Source of the DNA: Polyangium spumosum
GTDB taxonomy: Bacteria; Myxococcota_A; Polyangia; Polyangiales; Polyangiaceae
Length of the DNA stretch: 64,000 nucleotides
Direction of reading: 5' to 3'
Assembly (NCBI RefSeq): GCF_009649845.1
Contig: NZ_WJIE01000003.1
Coordinates: forward strand, 310,001 to 374,000
Positions 42,447-51,502 of the stretch are shown piece after piece; position 1 is the first letter of the stretch, and each line of letters begins with the position of its first letter. Below the pieces are notes generated by a model that saw only the letters and a list, made by a program, of their open reading frames with translations, searched no databases and was not told the origin of the DNA. The position numbers and the translations under genes are program-made.

Positions 42447-45056
42447 GTGCGCCCCCCGCACGAGCCTCGGATGCCCCCCACCTCCCGATCCAGCCCGAGC
42501 CGAGATCGCGGCAGCGCCGGCTCCGTGCGGCCCCTCGTCGCCCTCGTCGCCCTCACCGTCGCTGGCTCCGCGCTCGCCCTCGGCGGCGTGCACGCCCGCG
42601 TCGTCGCGCTGATCGCGCCCCTCGCCTTCGCCGCCGCCGCCCTCGCGCTTCGCCGCGAGCAAGAACGCAAGGGCTCGGTCTCGCTCGCCTTGCCTGCGAT
42701 CGTCGCGACCGCGCTCGCGGCCTACACGCTCCTGCAAGCCGTGCCCCTGCCCGTCGCCCTGCTCGAGCGTATCGCGCCGAGCAACGCCGACGTCTGGGCG
42801 CGCGCGCTCCTGCCCTTCGGCGAGGCGGGACCACGCTTCGCGAGCCTCTCGCTCGATCCAGGCGCCACGGTCGTCGAGGCCTTGAAGTGGTCCTCCTACG
42901 CCGCGATCTTCACCGCCTCTGCGGCCGTGTCCGCGCGTCGCGGCGCGGCCACCGGCGTCGCCACCGTCTTCCTCTCCGCGCTCGCCGTCGCGCTCGTCAC
43001 CGTCGTGCACGGCCTCGCGGGCTCGACCGAGGTCTACGGCTTCTACACGCCCTCGGCCCCGCTCCCGCCGTGGCACGTCGGACCTCTCATCAACCCGAAC
43101 ACCCTCGCGGGGTACCTCAACCTCGGCGCGCTCGCGGGCATGGGCCTCGTCCTCATGCACGAGCCCGTCGCCCCGCGCTGGCTCGTCGCCGCGGGCGTCG
43201 CGTTCCTCGTCGCCGTGGACGTCACCTCGGCCTCGCGTGGCGGCGTGATCGCCTTGATCCTCGGCGTCCTCTTGCTCGTGCTCCTGCTCCGCATCCGGGC
43301 CGCGCGTCGCGGCGGCAGCGGCGGCGGAGCCGAACCCTCGCTCCGCTGGCTGCTCGGCGCGGCGCTGCTCGGCGGCGCGCTGCTCGCCTCGCTCGGCGGC
43401 ACGCGGGACACATGGTTCGAGCTCTACGACAAGAACCTCGACAAACTCTCGATGGTGCTCTGGGCGCTGCCCGTCCTGCGCGAGCACCCGATCTTCGGCA
43501 TCGGCCGCGGCGCCTTCGAGAGCGTCTTTCCTGCGTATCGATCGAGCCCCGGGCACGTGGTCTTCGCGTACGTCGAGAACTTCCCGGCGCAGTGGCTCGT
43601 CGAGTGGGGCGCGCCCGTCGCGCTCGCGGCGCTCGTCCTCTTCGCGTGGTCACTCGCGCCGTCTCGGCTCGGCGCCCTGCGCAGCCGGCTCGCGGCGTCG
43701 GCGTTCGCGGGCGTCGTCGTGGTGCTCCTCCAGAACCTCGCCGACCTCTCGCTGGAGATCCCCGCCGTCTGCTACGCGCTCGCCGTGGTGCTCGGCTCCT
43801 TGTGGGGCGATCGCGCGCGATCACGACCGTCACGCGCGTTCGCCGCGAAGGCCCCCGGGAGGCTCGCGCGCCTCGCGCCGGCCGTCGCGCTCGTCGTGGG
43901 CCTCGTGCTCGCGGCGCTCTCGCTCGCGCTTGGCCATCCCGAGGTGAGCGCCGAGCGTGACCTCATCCGGAGGAAGCTCGAGGCGACGAACCTCGCGGAC
44001 CCGGCCTCGCACGACGTGCTCGAGCGCGAGCTCCACGCGGCGATGCGGAGGCACCCGGCCGAGCCGTATTTCCCGCTCATCGGGGGGCTCGCGGCCTACC
44101 AGGGCAAACGCGAGCGCGCGCTGCCGTGGCTGCAGCGCACGCTCGAACGAGGCCACGTGAACGGCCGCGCGCACCTCTTGCTCGCGCAGGTCCTCGCGAG
44201 CCGCGGCGCGCGGCGGCAGGCCTTGCTCGAGCTCCGGATCGCGGCCTCGCAGGACAGCTCGCTCGTGGGCCCGGCGGGCGTGTTCGCGGCCCGCATCTCG
44301 AGAGACTTCGACGAGCTGCTCGGCGCGGCGCCCGAAGGAAAAGCGGGCGTGCCCATGCTCGACGAGCTCGCGGTGCAGGCGCGAAACCTGGGACGAGCCG
44401 AGCTCGCCGCGCGCCTCGACGCGGAGGCGATCACGCGAAACCCGGGCGCGCGCGGCCCGCGCGTGCGCGCGGCGGAGGTGGTGCTCGACGCGCTCGCGAA
44501 GGGCACGTGTGACGATCGTGAGCGGTGCGCGCGGGAGATCGAGGCGCACGCGGCGGCGCTGGAAGCGGCGCACCCGGGTGATTTCGTGGCGGAGAGGATC
44601 CGGGCGCAGCGGCTCGTGCTCGAGGGCAAGAGCGAGGAGGCGGAGGCGCGGCTCGCGGCGCGGTGCGTGCTCGTGAAGGAGCGCGCGTCGTGCTTGCGCG
44701 CGCGGGTGGAGATCGCGTCGCGCGTGCCGGGCGTCTCGCGGATCGACGCGGCGAGCAAGGATCTGCTCGCCGCGACGTGTTTGTCGGCGAGCGCGTGCGC
44801 GGAGGCGGCGGGATTTTTGGCGCGGATTCGCGAGGGGCGCGGGGACACGGGTTCGGCGCTGACGTTTTTCGCGCGAGCGGCGAGGGAAGAGCCGACGGAG
44901 GCGCGGTGGATGGCGCTCGCGGACGCGGCGAGCCGCGCGGGGGCGCACGCGCAGGCGGCGGACGCGCTGGAGCGGGCGGCGCAGAAGGGGGGGATGACGG
45001 AGGTGCTCCGGAAGAGGATCGCGGAGGAGCGGGCGAAGGCGCTCGGGGTGCATTAG
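42447..45056 (+). CDS. O-antigen-ligase-like membrane protein with TPR tail
   Basis: An 869-residue protein. About 11 hydrophobic helices cover residues 30-480, with the Wzy_C/WaaL-type region PLINPNTLAGYLNLGALAGM, SASRGGVIALILGVLLLVLL and a periplasmic loop FAYVENFPAQWLVEWGAPVA. The soluble 380-residue tail is helical and TPR-like (YQGKRERALPWLQRTLERGH, LAQVLASRGARRQALLELRI). This fits a ligase that joins glycan to acceptor with a repeat-rich tail for protein interaction. The GTG start at 42447 is used; ATG 42471 is an alternative. It is probably linked to polysaccharide assembly, but its partners are not adjacent. Confidence 0.82.
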   Translation: MRPPHEPRMPPTSRSSPSRDRGSAGSVRPLVALVALTVAGSALALGGVHARVVALIAPLAFAAAALALRREQERKGSVSLALPAIVATALAAYTLLQAVPLPVALLERIAPSNADVWARALLPFGEAGPRFASLSLDPGATVVEALKWSSYAAIFTASAAVSARRGAATGVATVFLSALAVALVTVVHGLAGSTEVYGFYTPSAPLPPWHVGPLINPNTLAGYLNLGALAGMGLVLMHEPVAPRWLVAAGVAFLVAVDVTSASRGGVIALILGVLLLVLLLRIRAARRGGSGGGAEPSLRWLLGAALLGGALLASLGGTRDTWFELYDKNLDKLSMVLWALPVLREHPIFGIGRGAFESVFPAYRSSPGHVVFAYVENFPAQWLVEWGAPVALAALVLFAWSLAPSRLGALRSRLAASAFAGVVVVLLQNLADLSLEIPAVCYALAVVLGSLWGDRARSRPSRAFAAKAPGRLARLAPAVALVVGLVLAALSLALGHPEVSAERDLIRRKLEATNLADPASHDVLERELHAAMRRHPAEPYFPLIGGLAAYQGKRERALPWLQRTLERGHVNGRAHLLLAQVLASRGARRQALLELRIAASQDSSLVGPAGVFAARISRDFDELLGAAPEGKAGVPMLDELAVQARNLGRAELAARLDAEAITRNPGARGPRVRAAEVVLDALAKGTCDDRERCAREIEAHAAALEAAHPGDFVAERIRAQRLVLEGKSEEAEARLAARCVLVKERASCLRARVEIASRVPGVSRIDAASKDLLAATCLSASACAEAAGFLARIREGRGDTGSALTFFARAAREEPTEARWMALADAASRAGAHAQAADALERAAQKGGMTEVLRKRIAEERAKALGVH

Positions 45057-45061
45057 GCCCG

Positions 45062-45091
45062 CGGCGCAGCGCCCGTCGTGGCGCTGCGCCG
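45062..45091. terminator. Bidirectional 12-bp stem terminator
   Basis: GGCGCAGCGCC at 45063-45073 and GGCGCTGCGCC at 45080-45090 are perfect complements around a six-base loop, and the flanking C and G extend the stem to 12 pairs. It lies between the ends of two convergent genes (45056 and 45102). There is no strong T-run. Confidence 0.65.
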
Positions 45092-45101
45092 GCCTGAGCT
45101 C

Positions 45102-48032
45102 TCACAGAACGCAGCGCCCATCCTGGTTGCAGACGAATGCGCTCGGGTACCCCATCGTGTGGCACTGAGCGGTGGACGCGCACTCGTTCACGCACTGGCT
45201 GCCGTTCCAGACCGTCCCCGAGATCGCGCAGATGACGCCGTCGAGGCCGTCGAGCTCGTCGGCGCACATCGCGAACAGGCCGCCCTCTTCGCGGTGATAG
45301 CAATAGCCCGTATCGCCGTAGATCTTCGTGCAGTCGGCCGGGCAGTCCCACGAAGGCAACGGCTCGCTCGCCAAGGCGCACTTACCCGAGGAGAACGTAC
45401 CTTGTCCGTTGCTGTCGTAGCCCGTCGTCGGGATACACACGAGCGCGGGGGTCTGCGCGCCGCACGAGTCCGGGTTGTTCGGGTTGCATTCGCAGCCGGG
45501 CCACTTCGCATCATCCGTGCACGTGCGGCAAACACCCACGCTTTGGTTGGGGTTGGTGCCGTACGCGACGCACACGCGCTCGATGCCCGCGTCGGGATAG
45601 TCGTCCAGGCAATACTTGTCGGACGCGAAGTTGCCGTCCGGGTGCCGATACTCATCCAGCGGCGAGAGGTACGGCAGCTGGACGGTCGCGCACAGACCGC
45701 CCTCTGTCGTGCCACAGCCCTCGACGGGGCATTCGTCGGGCGGCCCGGGCGGAGAAGGCTCCGGCGTCGGCGGCATATAAGCCCTATCGCCACAGCAGAG
45801 TGTGCCTGCCGTGTTGTTGGTCGTGGTCGTGGCGCAACCACCAAACCACTTGTTCTGCAGACTCCCGTTGAGCCCACATTCGATGATGTTCACGTCTCTG
45901 CCGAGGGCGTCGGTCGTGTCGTCCGTGGTGACGCGCATGGGCCCCCTGCCGAGCCCGCAGGCCCAGTAGCCCGGCCCCGTGCCTACCGTGCAGCTTCCGG
46001 ACGGCGGCATTCCGCCGACGGAGGGAGCGAGATATCCGAGATTGTCGTCCGTCCAGTAGTTGTAGAGGGGGCGCTCGTTGTCGGTGTTCAGATTCACGTA
46101 CTCGCTCGCCTCGCAGACATGGAACCCCGGCGCGCAGAGGGTCGCGCGATCTTGCCAGGTCACCGCGCCGGAGCAGCCGAACATCTTCGTCCCGCTGAGC
46201 GCCTGGTTCGGGTTCGTATAGAAACGCTGGACGTTCGAGACGCCGCCGCCATCCGCGTCCGTGCACCCATGGGACACCGCGAGCTCGGAAGTGCTCTCGC
46301 ACGAGCCGGTGACGGGACAGTCCGCATTGCTGTCACACCTCAGCTCGGCGCAGAGGCCGCCATTGCATACGCCGCTGTCGCATTCCTCGTTGTCTTCGCA
46401 CGACGACGGAAGCCACCCGTCGCATACCCCGAGGTTGTTCTTGAACGGGTAGAGCCGCTTCAGATCGGCGACGACCTTGCCCACCGCGCCGGTATCGTCG
46501 CCCGTGTTGTGGACGAAGGCGATGTAAGCGATGTCCGACTCGGGTACGAACTGATACCACGTGCTCCCGTAGAGCACGCCTCGATGATGCAGCAGCTTTC
46601 GATTCCGAACGAAGCCCAGACTGGTCGTGTTCGATCGATTCAGCGCCAGGTTGCGCCCCGTGCTCGAGAAGAAAGACGAATCCCTCGTCATCCGCTTGAT
46701 CTCCGGCGCGAGCTCGCGGTTCATGCGAATCAAGAACCGCGCCGCGTCATACGCGTTGACGGCGTAAGAGCCCTGCGGCGCAGGCGAGACCCAGCGGGTA
46801 TTCCAGGTGTTGGCCCCCGACGCGCTGTAGCCATTCTCGATGGCGTAGTTCTTCGATACGATCATCGGGTGCGACTCGTCGAACAGGTTCCCGAGCCAGT
46901 TCGCTTTTTCGGCCGCGTTGCCGGTGAACGCCGTCGAGTCTCGGTCCAGGCCCGCCGGGTATCCCAGGAAGGTATTGGACACGTTCGGCCCCCAGGGCTG
47001 CGCTGTCTGGAGGTAGGACTCCAGGCCGGTCTGAGACCAGTAGTCGATGACCGCCGCGGCCATGAAGATGCCGGTGTTCGAGTAATACTCGTCGTTGTTG
47101 TCGTTCCCGTCGTCGTAATCGACGGTGATGGGAACGGGACAGTTGGGGACGCCGTTCGTGCTGTCGTTGTAGAACAACGACACCTCTTCTCGCATCTCGG
47201 CGGGAGAGCGCGGCTTCCAGTACGTCTCCGCCGGCGTGGGGTAAGCCCTCCCTTTCTCAGCGGGGGTCACGCAGCTCCCGCTCACGTTGCAGTCGGCGCT
47301 CGCATCGCAGCCCTTCTGCCTGCACGTGCCGTCGCCACCACACGCGCCGCCGTCACAAACCGTCGCCTCGTTCTGCTGCGTGCATGCGGCTCCTCTCGTC
47401 GAGCAATACCCGGTGTCCCGAAAGCCGGGCTCCTTGCAGTACCCTGCTCTGTGCGAGACCAGGTGCTTGAGCTTCTTCTGCTTTCGGAAGTCCCACTCCG
47501 GGGTGTTGAGGTTCACCCACGGCATCGCGTCCGCGAGGGTCGACTCCCAGGTGAGCGTGTGGCCGTTGATCGTCGGGGCCGACTCGATGAGCTTCGACAA
47601 CGCAAGAACGGTGTACACCTTGGAGACGGAGCCCAGCTGAAACGCGTCATTGATCTCCATGTCCTTCGTCGCAGGGGCGTTGGGCGCATTCCAGAACGAA
47701 CGGTTCTTGTAGGCCAGCCCCGACGCGCCGATCGCGACGATCCGGGTCCCGTGGACCACGGCCGCGATACAACCCTTCTCGTGCTCCAGGTCCGTGCGCT
47801 TGGAGAGTCGAGTCCCACAATGCGTCGCTGACAACAACCAGCTCAGATCCTGATAATCATCCGCGAGGATGGAGGGGATGTTCACGGCTTGCTGCGCCGA
47901 TGCGAGCTCCTCGGCCGGCGAAGTCGATTCAGGTCTCGACTGCGTGCCCTGCGAACACGACCAGGTCACGGCTCCGGAGAGCAGAAATAGTCCAGCCGTC
48001 GTAGCTCTCAGCTTGCGGCGCGTACGTTGCAT
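45102..48032 (-). CDS. Large class-C-beta-lactamase-fold lipoprotein with Cys-rich modules
   Basis: A 976-residue lipoprotein starting at ATG 48032 with GGAGG nine bases upstream. The signal (TTAGLFLLSGAVTWSC) gives a lipobox Cys about residue 26. The serine-hydrolase core has SVSK (Ser 135, Lys 138) and YSN (Tyr 317) motifs of class C/DD-peptidase enzymes. Between them, Cys-rich repeats (CTQQNEATVCDGGACGGDGT, residues about 210-255) are inserted. The last 450 residues are again Cys-rich (CDSGVCNGGLCAELRCDSNA, CKTCTD-type pairs) with Gly/Asp-rich calcium-like loops. It is probably a secreted hydrolase with adhesion modules; the substrate is unknown. Confidence 0.85.
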   Translation of the reverse strand: MQRTRRKLRATTAGLFLLSGAVTWSCSQGTQSRPESTSPAEELASAQQAVNIPSILADDYQDLSWLLSATHCGTRLSKRTDLEHEKGCIAAVVHGTRIVAIGASGLAYKNRSFWNAPNAPATKDMEINDAFQLGSVSKVYTVLALSKLIESAPTINGHTLTWESTLADAMPWVNLNTPEWDFRKQKKLKHLVSHRAGYCKEPGFRDTGYCSTRGAACTQQNEATVCDGGACGGDGTCRQKGCDASADCNVSGSCVTPAEKGRAYPTPAETYWKPRSPAEMREEVSLFYNDSTNGVPNCPVPITVDYDDGNDNNDEYYSNTGIFMAAAVIDYWSQTGLESYLQTAQPWGPNVSNTFLGYPAGLDRDSTAFTGNAAEKANWLGNLFDESHPMIVSKNYAIENGYSASGANTWNTRWVSPAPQGSYAVNAYDAARFLIRMNRELAPEIKRMTRDSSFFSSTGRNLALNRSNTTSLGFVRNRKLLHHRGVLYGSTWYQFVPESDIAYIAFVHNTGDDTGAVGKVVADLKRLYPFKNNLGVCDGWLPSSCEDNEECDSGVCNGGLCAELRCDSNADCPVTGSCESTSELAVSHGCTDADGGGVSNVQRFYTNPNQALSGTKMFGCSGAVTWQDRATLCAPGFHVCEASEYVNLNTDNERPLYNYWTDDNLGYLAPSVGGMPPSGSCTVGTGPGYWACGLGRGPMRVTTDDTTDALGRDVNIIECGLNGSLQNKWFGGCATTTTNNTAGTLCCGDRAYMPPTPEPSPPGPPDECPVEGCGTTEGGLCATVQLPYLSPLDEYRHPDGNFASDKYCLDDYPDAGIERVCVAYGTNPNQSVGVCRTCTDDAKWPGCECNPNNPDSCGAQTPALVCIPTTGYDSNGQGTFSSGKCALASEPLPSWDCPADCTKIYGDTGYCYHREEGGLFAMCADELDGLDGVICAISGTVWNGSQCVNECASTAQCHTMGYPSAFVCNQDGRCVL

Positions 48033-48381
48033 TTCGTCGTCCTCCAACCAGACAGCGGTTTTCGCGTGACCTGCGTGTGCTGTCCTGAAATGCGCAGGAC
48101 CCGAGACTCCGAGCATGTGGAGGGCTCGAGCTCCAAGAGCGCATGATGCCCTGGCCGCCCTTGCGTCACGAGCAGCCGGTATTGCGAACCGTACACGAAT
48201 GTCCAGCAAGCCACGTGCCAGCGCGCGTGCGTGGCGGCGGGCGGAGGCTGCGTGCGCGCAGCCGCGCGGCTCTCAGGCCTCTCTCGGGGGCTGGTACGTG
48301 CGCGTGACGGGACGTGTCACGGTCGTGTGACATTGTATCGAGAGCGTGACACCACGCCGAACAAGCCCGACCTTTGCGCCG
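48033..48381. other. Intergenic region with inverted GTGAC motifs
   Basis: A 349-base gap upstream of the serine-hydrolase gene (minus) and downstream of the 48382 gene. It contains CGTGAC (48303-48308) and GTCACG (48316-48321) around a seven-base loop, plus further GTGAC copies at about 48326 and 48345. No gene with convincing codon use was seen, and no promoter could be assigned with confidence. Confidence 0.4.
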
Positions 48382-48912
48382 CTAAAACCACCACCAGCGA
48401 CCAACCTTGTGGCGCCTCGTCTCATGGCGCACGAGGCCTTCGAGCCCGAGGCATTTCACGATGTCCCAGGCGTCGCACGACGGATGAAGCGCGCCCTCGG
48501 GGATGTGGCCCGAGGACAAGGCCGCAAGGACGGCTGGTTCGCAATCGTCATCGACGCTCGACGCTCGGTCGGCCATGAGCCGTGACTCCCAGCTCCGAGG
48601 GATACCGTCACATTTCCATCCATCCTCGTCGAACTCGATGACGCGTACTTGCTCGCCTCGATCGTACGAGGTGGACCGCACCCACGAGACGGCGCTGTGC
48701 GACTGGATGGTGATGACCTCGCACCCCAGCGCGCCGCTGAAGCGCCTTCCGAGCGCACACACCGTATCGGAATCGATGCTCGCCCGGTCGAACCGCACCC
48801 ACCCGCACCCGTCCGCTGCGCAGATCTCGCCGCGCTCGCGGAGCGTCGTCGCCGCCTCGCGGGCGCGGTCGACATCATTCGTGTGAAGAAACAGCCATGC
48901 GATCTGCGACAT
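48382..48912 (-). CDS. Hypothetical protein, 176 aa
   Basis: A 176-residue protein beginning MSQIAWLFLHTNDVDRAREA, with a mixed alpha/beta layout (GWVRFDRASIDSDTVCALGR, CEVITIQSHSAVSWVRSTSYDR, VIEFDEDGWKCDGIPRSWES) and a Trp-rich end (GRWWWF). It has no signal peptide or recognised domain. The N-terminal ferredoxin-like strand and helix (AWLFLHTNDVDRAREAATTL) may be an ACT-like sensor, but this is a guess. ATG 48912 was chosen because the upstream frame runs into low-complexity Arg-rich sequence. It is the last stable gene before the transposon block. Confidence 0.65.
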   Translation of the reverse strand: MSQIAWLFLHTNDVDRAREAATTLRERGEICAADGCGWVRFDRASIDSDTVCALGRRFSGALGCEVITIQSHSAVSWVRSTSYDRGEQVRVIEFDEDGWKCDGIPRSWESRLMADRASSVDDDCEPAVLAALSSGHIPEGALHPSCDAWDIVKCLGLEGLVRHETRRHKVGRWWWF

Positions 48913-49073
48913 CGGGCGTCCTTGTACCAGCTCCCGGCCTCGTGTCGATGGCTTCGTACGAATCCCAATCGACCGCCTGCAGAACCGGAGGCTCGGGCGC
49001 GGCGCCTTGCCAGGCGGATGGAAGGCGTACGAATCACCTCCCCCATTACCCGCGAACACGTGGAGCACGACAG

Positions 49074-49140
49074 CGAGCCCTCCCCCACCGCGTCCGAGCC
49101 CTCGATAACCGCGTCCGAGCCGTCGCCAACCCCGTCCGAG
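49074..49140. repeat. First segment of a 21-bp tandem array
   Basis: Units of 21 bases beginning CGAGCCCTC or CGAGCCGTC and ending CGTC (starts at 49074, 49095, 49116, 49137) run exactly in register and stop at CGTCCGAG, where element A begins. The same units resume after the element. Confidence 0.85.
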
Positions 49141-49301
49141 GGTAGTGTCCCAGCAAGGACACTCGCGCCCGATGTTAGGACACTCGATTGGTCGGGATCG
49201 GCACCTGAACACGCGAGCCCTGACGCCGCCCGTCCTACCATCTGACGAATGAGCTTGACTCGATGAATCTTGCCATTGTGTACCAGGACGAACCAGCATG
49301 G

Positions 49302-49322
49302 ATAGGACAATTAGTGTCCTAT
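49302..49322 (+). promoter_or_regulatory. Inverted repeat operator of element A (ATAGGACA-N5-TGTCCTAT)
   Basis: Perfect eight-base arms around five bases lie 109 bases before the transposase ATG. The core TGTCCTA is the same as in the element's terminal repeats, so one protein could bind ends and promoter. Element B has the same GGACA-N5-TGTCC core upstream of its own transposase. Confidence 0.65.
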
Positions 49323-49430
49323 CCGCTCGCGAGAATCGTAGAAACCACGGCGATTCCTGATAGAATCACCTCATCACTTGATGCCCCGATGGGTCGCAGC
49401 GACGCGACGCCGGGGCGGGATGAGGGGACC

Positions 49431-50519
49431 ATGGGAGCGCCTTTAGCGCCCGAGAAGCGGCTCGCCGTTCTCGCGGCCCTTTGCGACGGCAACAGCATCC
49501 GAGCGGTCGAGCGGATGACCGGTGTGCACCGCGATACGGTCATGAGGCTTGGCCTCGCCTGGGGAGATGGCGCGCAGAACCTCCACAACCGCGTTGCCCG
49601 GGGCCTCTCGTGCTCCCTGATCCAGGTGGATGAGGTGTGGAGCTTCGTCCAGAAGAAGCAGGCCCGGGTGACCGAGGAGGACGGGCCCGACGTCGGCGAG
49701 GCGTACACGTTCACGGCCCTGGACGCGACGAGCCGCTTCGTCCTCGGTTGGTACGTGGGGAAGCGGAACGAGGAGAGCGCCCGCGCCTTCATGAACGACG
49801 TCCGCGCGCGGCTCGTCGTGATGCCCGCCATGACCTCGGACGGCTTCGCGCCGTACGTGGGCGCGATCGGCGCGGCGTTCGGTCCGGGCATTGACTACGC
49901 GATGACCGTGAAGAACTACGGCAGCAAGCGCCCGCGTCGCGACGATCACCGCTACGAGCCCCCGCGCGATCCTTTCATCACGAAGAAGACGATCTTCGGC
50001 GCGCCGAACCTGGACGCGGCGAGCACGGCGTACATCGAGCGCAACAACGGAACGATGCGGCACCATGTCGGCCGCATGCGCCGACTCTGCCAGGCGTTCA
50101 GCAAGCGCCTTCCGAGCCATCGCGCCGCCGTCGCCCTGGGGTACGTCCACTACAACTTCTGCCACGTCGTGAAGACGCTCCGCGTGACGCCTGCGATGCA
50201 GCTCGGGATCGCCGATTCCGTGTGGAGCTTGGCGGAGCTTGATGCTGTGCTGATGACCGCGGGACCGTGCGAGGGGCCGGAGAAGCAGCCGCTCGCGCCG
50301 CGCGCGCCAGAGACGACGGCGCGGGAGCTGCCTAATGGGCGAGGCTTCCTCCGCGTCGTGGGCGGTGGGAAGGGTGCGTCTCCGGCCCCTACGCCTTCCC
50401 CCGTGGCACCGGCTCCGGTCGTGGCGGCGCCCGTGGAACCCCTGTTCGATGAGAAGGGGCAAGGCAACCTGCTCGCGTGGCGCCCGAAGGGGCAGCTTTC
50501 GCTCTTCCCGGATGGATAG
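49431..50519 (+). CDS. IS1-family-like DDE transposase, single ORF
   Basis: A 362-residue transposase. An N-terminal helix-turn-helix (LAVLAALCDGNSIRAVERMT, TGVHRDTVMRLGLAW) precedes the catalytic core: IQVDEVWSFVQKKQ (first Asp), MTSDGFAPYVGAIG (second Asp) and AYIERNNGTMRHHVGR (Glu). This matches the IS1 InsB pattern (DExW, TDGW, IERxNxxxR). Here HTH and catalytic parts are one frame, with no InsA/InsB frameshift. A Pro/Ala-rich tail ends in LLAWRPKGQLSLFPDG. Similar WRPK-containing tails occur in the element B enzyme. ATG 49431 has GAGGGG upstream; longer in-frame starts at 49389 and 49263 exist. Confidence 0.9.
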   Translation: MGAPLAPEKRLAVLAALCDGNSIRAVERMTGVHRDTVMRLGLAWGDGAQNLHNRVARGLSCSLIQVDEVWSFVQKKQARVTEEDGPDVGEAYTFTALDATSRFVLGWYVGKRNEESARAFMNDVRARLVVMPAMTSDGFAPYVGAIGAAFGPGIDYAMTVKNYGSKRPRRDDHRYEPPRDPFITKKTIFGAPNLDAASTAYIERNNGTMRHHVGRMRRLCQAFSKRLPSHRAAVALGYVHYNFCHVVKTLRVTPAMQLGIADSVWSLAELDAVLMTAGPCEGPEKQPLAPRAPETTARELPNGRGFLRVVGGGKGASPAPTPSPVAPAPVVAAPVEPLFDEKGQGNLLAWRPKGQLSLFPDG

Positions 50520-50523
50520 ACAT

Positions 50524-50542
50524 GTTGCACTGGATGTGCAAC
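50524..50542. terminator. Hairpin after transposase A
   Basis: GTTGCAC and GTGCAAC form a seven-base-pair stem around TGGAT, five bases after the transposase stop. It may end the transposase transcript or lower expression of the small downstream gene, which starts 11 bases later. Confidence 0.5.
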
Positions 50543-50552
50543 AATCAAACCC

Positions 50553-50762
50553 ATGAGCGAGCGCACGGAATTATCGGATCAGGCGATGGGCAGCCCGTTG
50601 CCGCCAAAGACGCTGGCCTTGGTTGGCGTTGAAGATATGGCGGGTGTGTCGGTGCGGTTCGGCAGCGGTCACTTGGTAGAGATCGACTGCGTGCCCGGCA
50701 TGTTCGTCACGGTGCATCCGGGAAGCCGGATCGTGATCCACGGGCCGCACAAGCGACCATAG
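50553..50762 (+). CDS. Small passenger protein of element A, 69 aa
   Basis: A 69-residue protein (MSERTELSDQAMGSPLPPKT, then SVRFGSGHLVEIDCVPGMFV), beta-strand rich and possibly a small SH3- or OB-like barrel. It lies directly after the transposase. In element B an 82-residue gene occupies the equivalent place, although the sequences are not alike. The family is not recognised; it may be a helper or an accessory of transposition. No clear Shine-Dalgarno is present. Confidence 0.55.
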   Translation: MSERTELSDQAMGSPLPPKTLALVGVEDMAGVSVRFGSGHLVEIDCVPGMFVTVHPGSRIVIHGPHKRP

Positions 50763-50765
50763 CGA

Positions 50766-51038
50766 TCACCGCTTTTGCACCCGAGGGGTGTACCTAAGCC
50801 ACACAATCTCGTAATCGTGAACGATCGAGCCCTGGACCTTGACGTGATAACCAGCCTCTTCGTAGGCGTTGATTAGCGCGCGCCAAACCCGTTGCGTAAG
50901 CCCAGGCGTTTTTGCCTGCACTTGTCCGAATGTGAAGTTTGAGGCGCCGCCGCTTGCCTCCAACGCAGCATCCATCAATTGCTCGGCAGCGTCCTTAGCG
51001 CGCAGTTCCTCGGGCGTAAATGTCGGTATGTAGACCAT
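50766..51038 (-). CDS. Small passenger protein of element A, 90 aa
   Basis: A 90-residue protein starting at ATG 51038, with GGAGGAAAC just upstream (spacing about 5, a strong site). The sequence MVYIPTFTPEELRAKDAAEQ, FGQVQAKTPGLTQRVWRALI and YEEAGYHVKVQGSIVHDYEI suggests a winged-helix-like alpha/beta domain. It is convergent with the 50553 gene across four bases. The function is unknown; as an element gene it could be a DNA-binding or regulatory factor. Confidence 0.65.
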   Translation of the reverse strand: MVYIPTFTPEELRAKDAAEQLMDAALEASGGASNFTFGQVQAKTPGLTQRVWRALINAYEEAGYHVKVQGSIVHDYEIVWLRYTPRVQKR

Positions 51039-51152
51039 GTTTCCTCCGAGACCCGCACGGAGGGCGTGTACCGCAGCGCCTTGACATCCCCCGCCGCGTG
51101 CGCGAAGATGCCTGGACGTGCGGAACACGTAGGCCGATGACTTCGGCCTTCC

Positions 51153-51178
51153 AACAGGCGCCTGCCAGGGCGCCTGTT
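51153..51178. terminator. 10-bp stem terminator of the HTH operon (element A)
   Basis: AACAGGCGCC and GGCGCCTGTT pair perfectly around TGCCAG. A second hairpin, AGGCCGA with TCGGCCT, lies at 51131-51149. Both are downstream of the minus-strand HTH operon ending at 51251. Confidence 0.6.
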
Positions 51179-51250
51179 GTCTATGTGCGGAACGATTGGA
51201 AGTGGAGCACGGCTGACCGCATGGGTCAAGGCGTACCCACGTGGGGACGG

Positions 51251-51502
51251 CTACGCGTTCGGGTGGGGCGAGGCGGCGTCGAGCCGGGCTTCAAGCTCCC
51301 GGATGCCGCGGAGGATCTCCCGACGCAGGAAGGCGCGAGCGTGGACGCGTTGCGACGGCGCCGCGGTCGCATCCTCGACCAGTGCCCGGAGGCTCGCAAC
51401 GACGGGGCGGAGCGCGCCCGCGTAGACCGCCAGCGCGGCCGGGTCGGTGGTCTCGACGGGCGCCCGAAGGCGCTCACGTTCCCTCACGCGGGAGCGCTTC
51501 AT
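51251..51502 (-). CDS. Second gene of the element A HTH operon, 83 aa
   Basis: An 83-residue helical protein (MKRSRVRERERLRAPVETTD, ALRPVVASLRALVEDATAAP, REILRGIRELEARLDAASPH). Its start at ATG 51502 overlaps the stop of the HTH gene by four bases (TCAT on the plus strand), so the two are coupled. It may be a small DNA-binding or partner protein. The family is unknown. Confidence 0.6.
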   Translation of the reverse strand: MKRSRVRERERLRAPVETTDPAALAVYAGALRPVVASLRALVEDATAAPSQRVHARAFLRREILRGIRELEARLDAASPHPNA

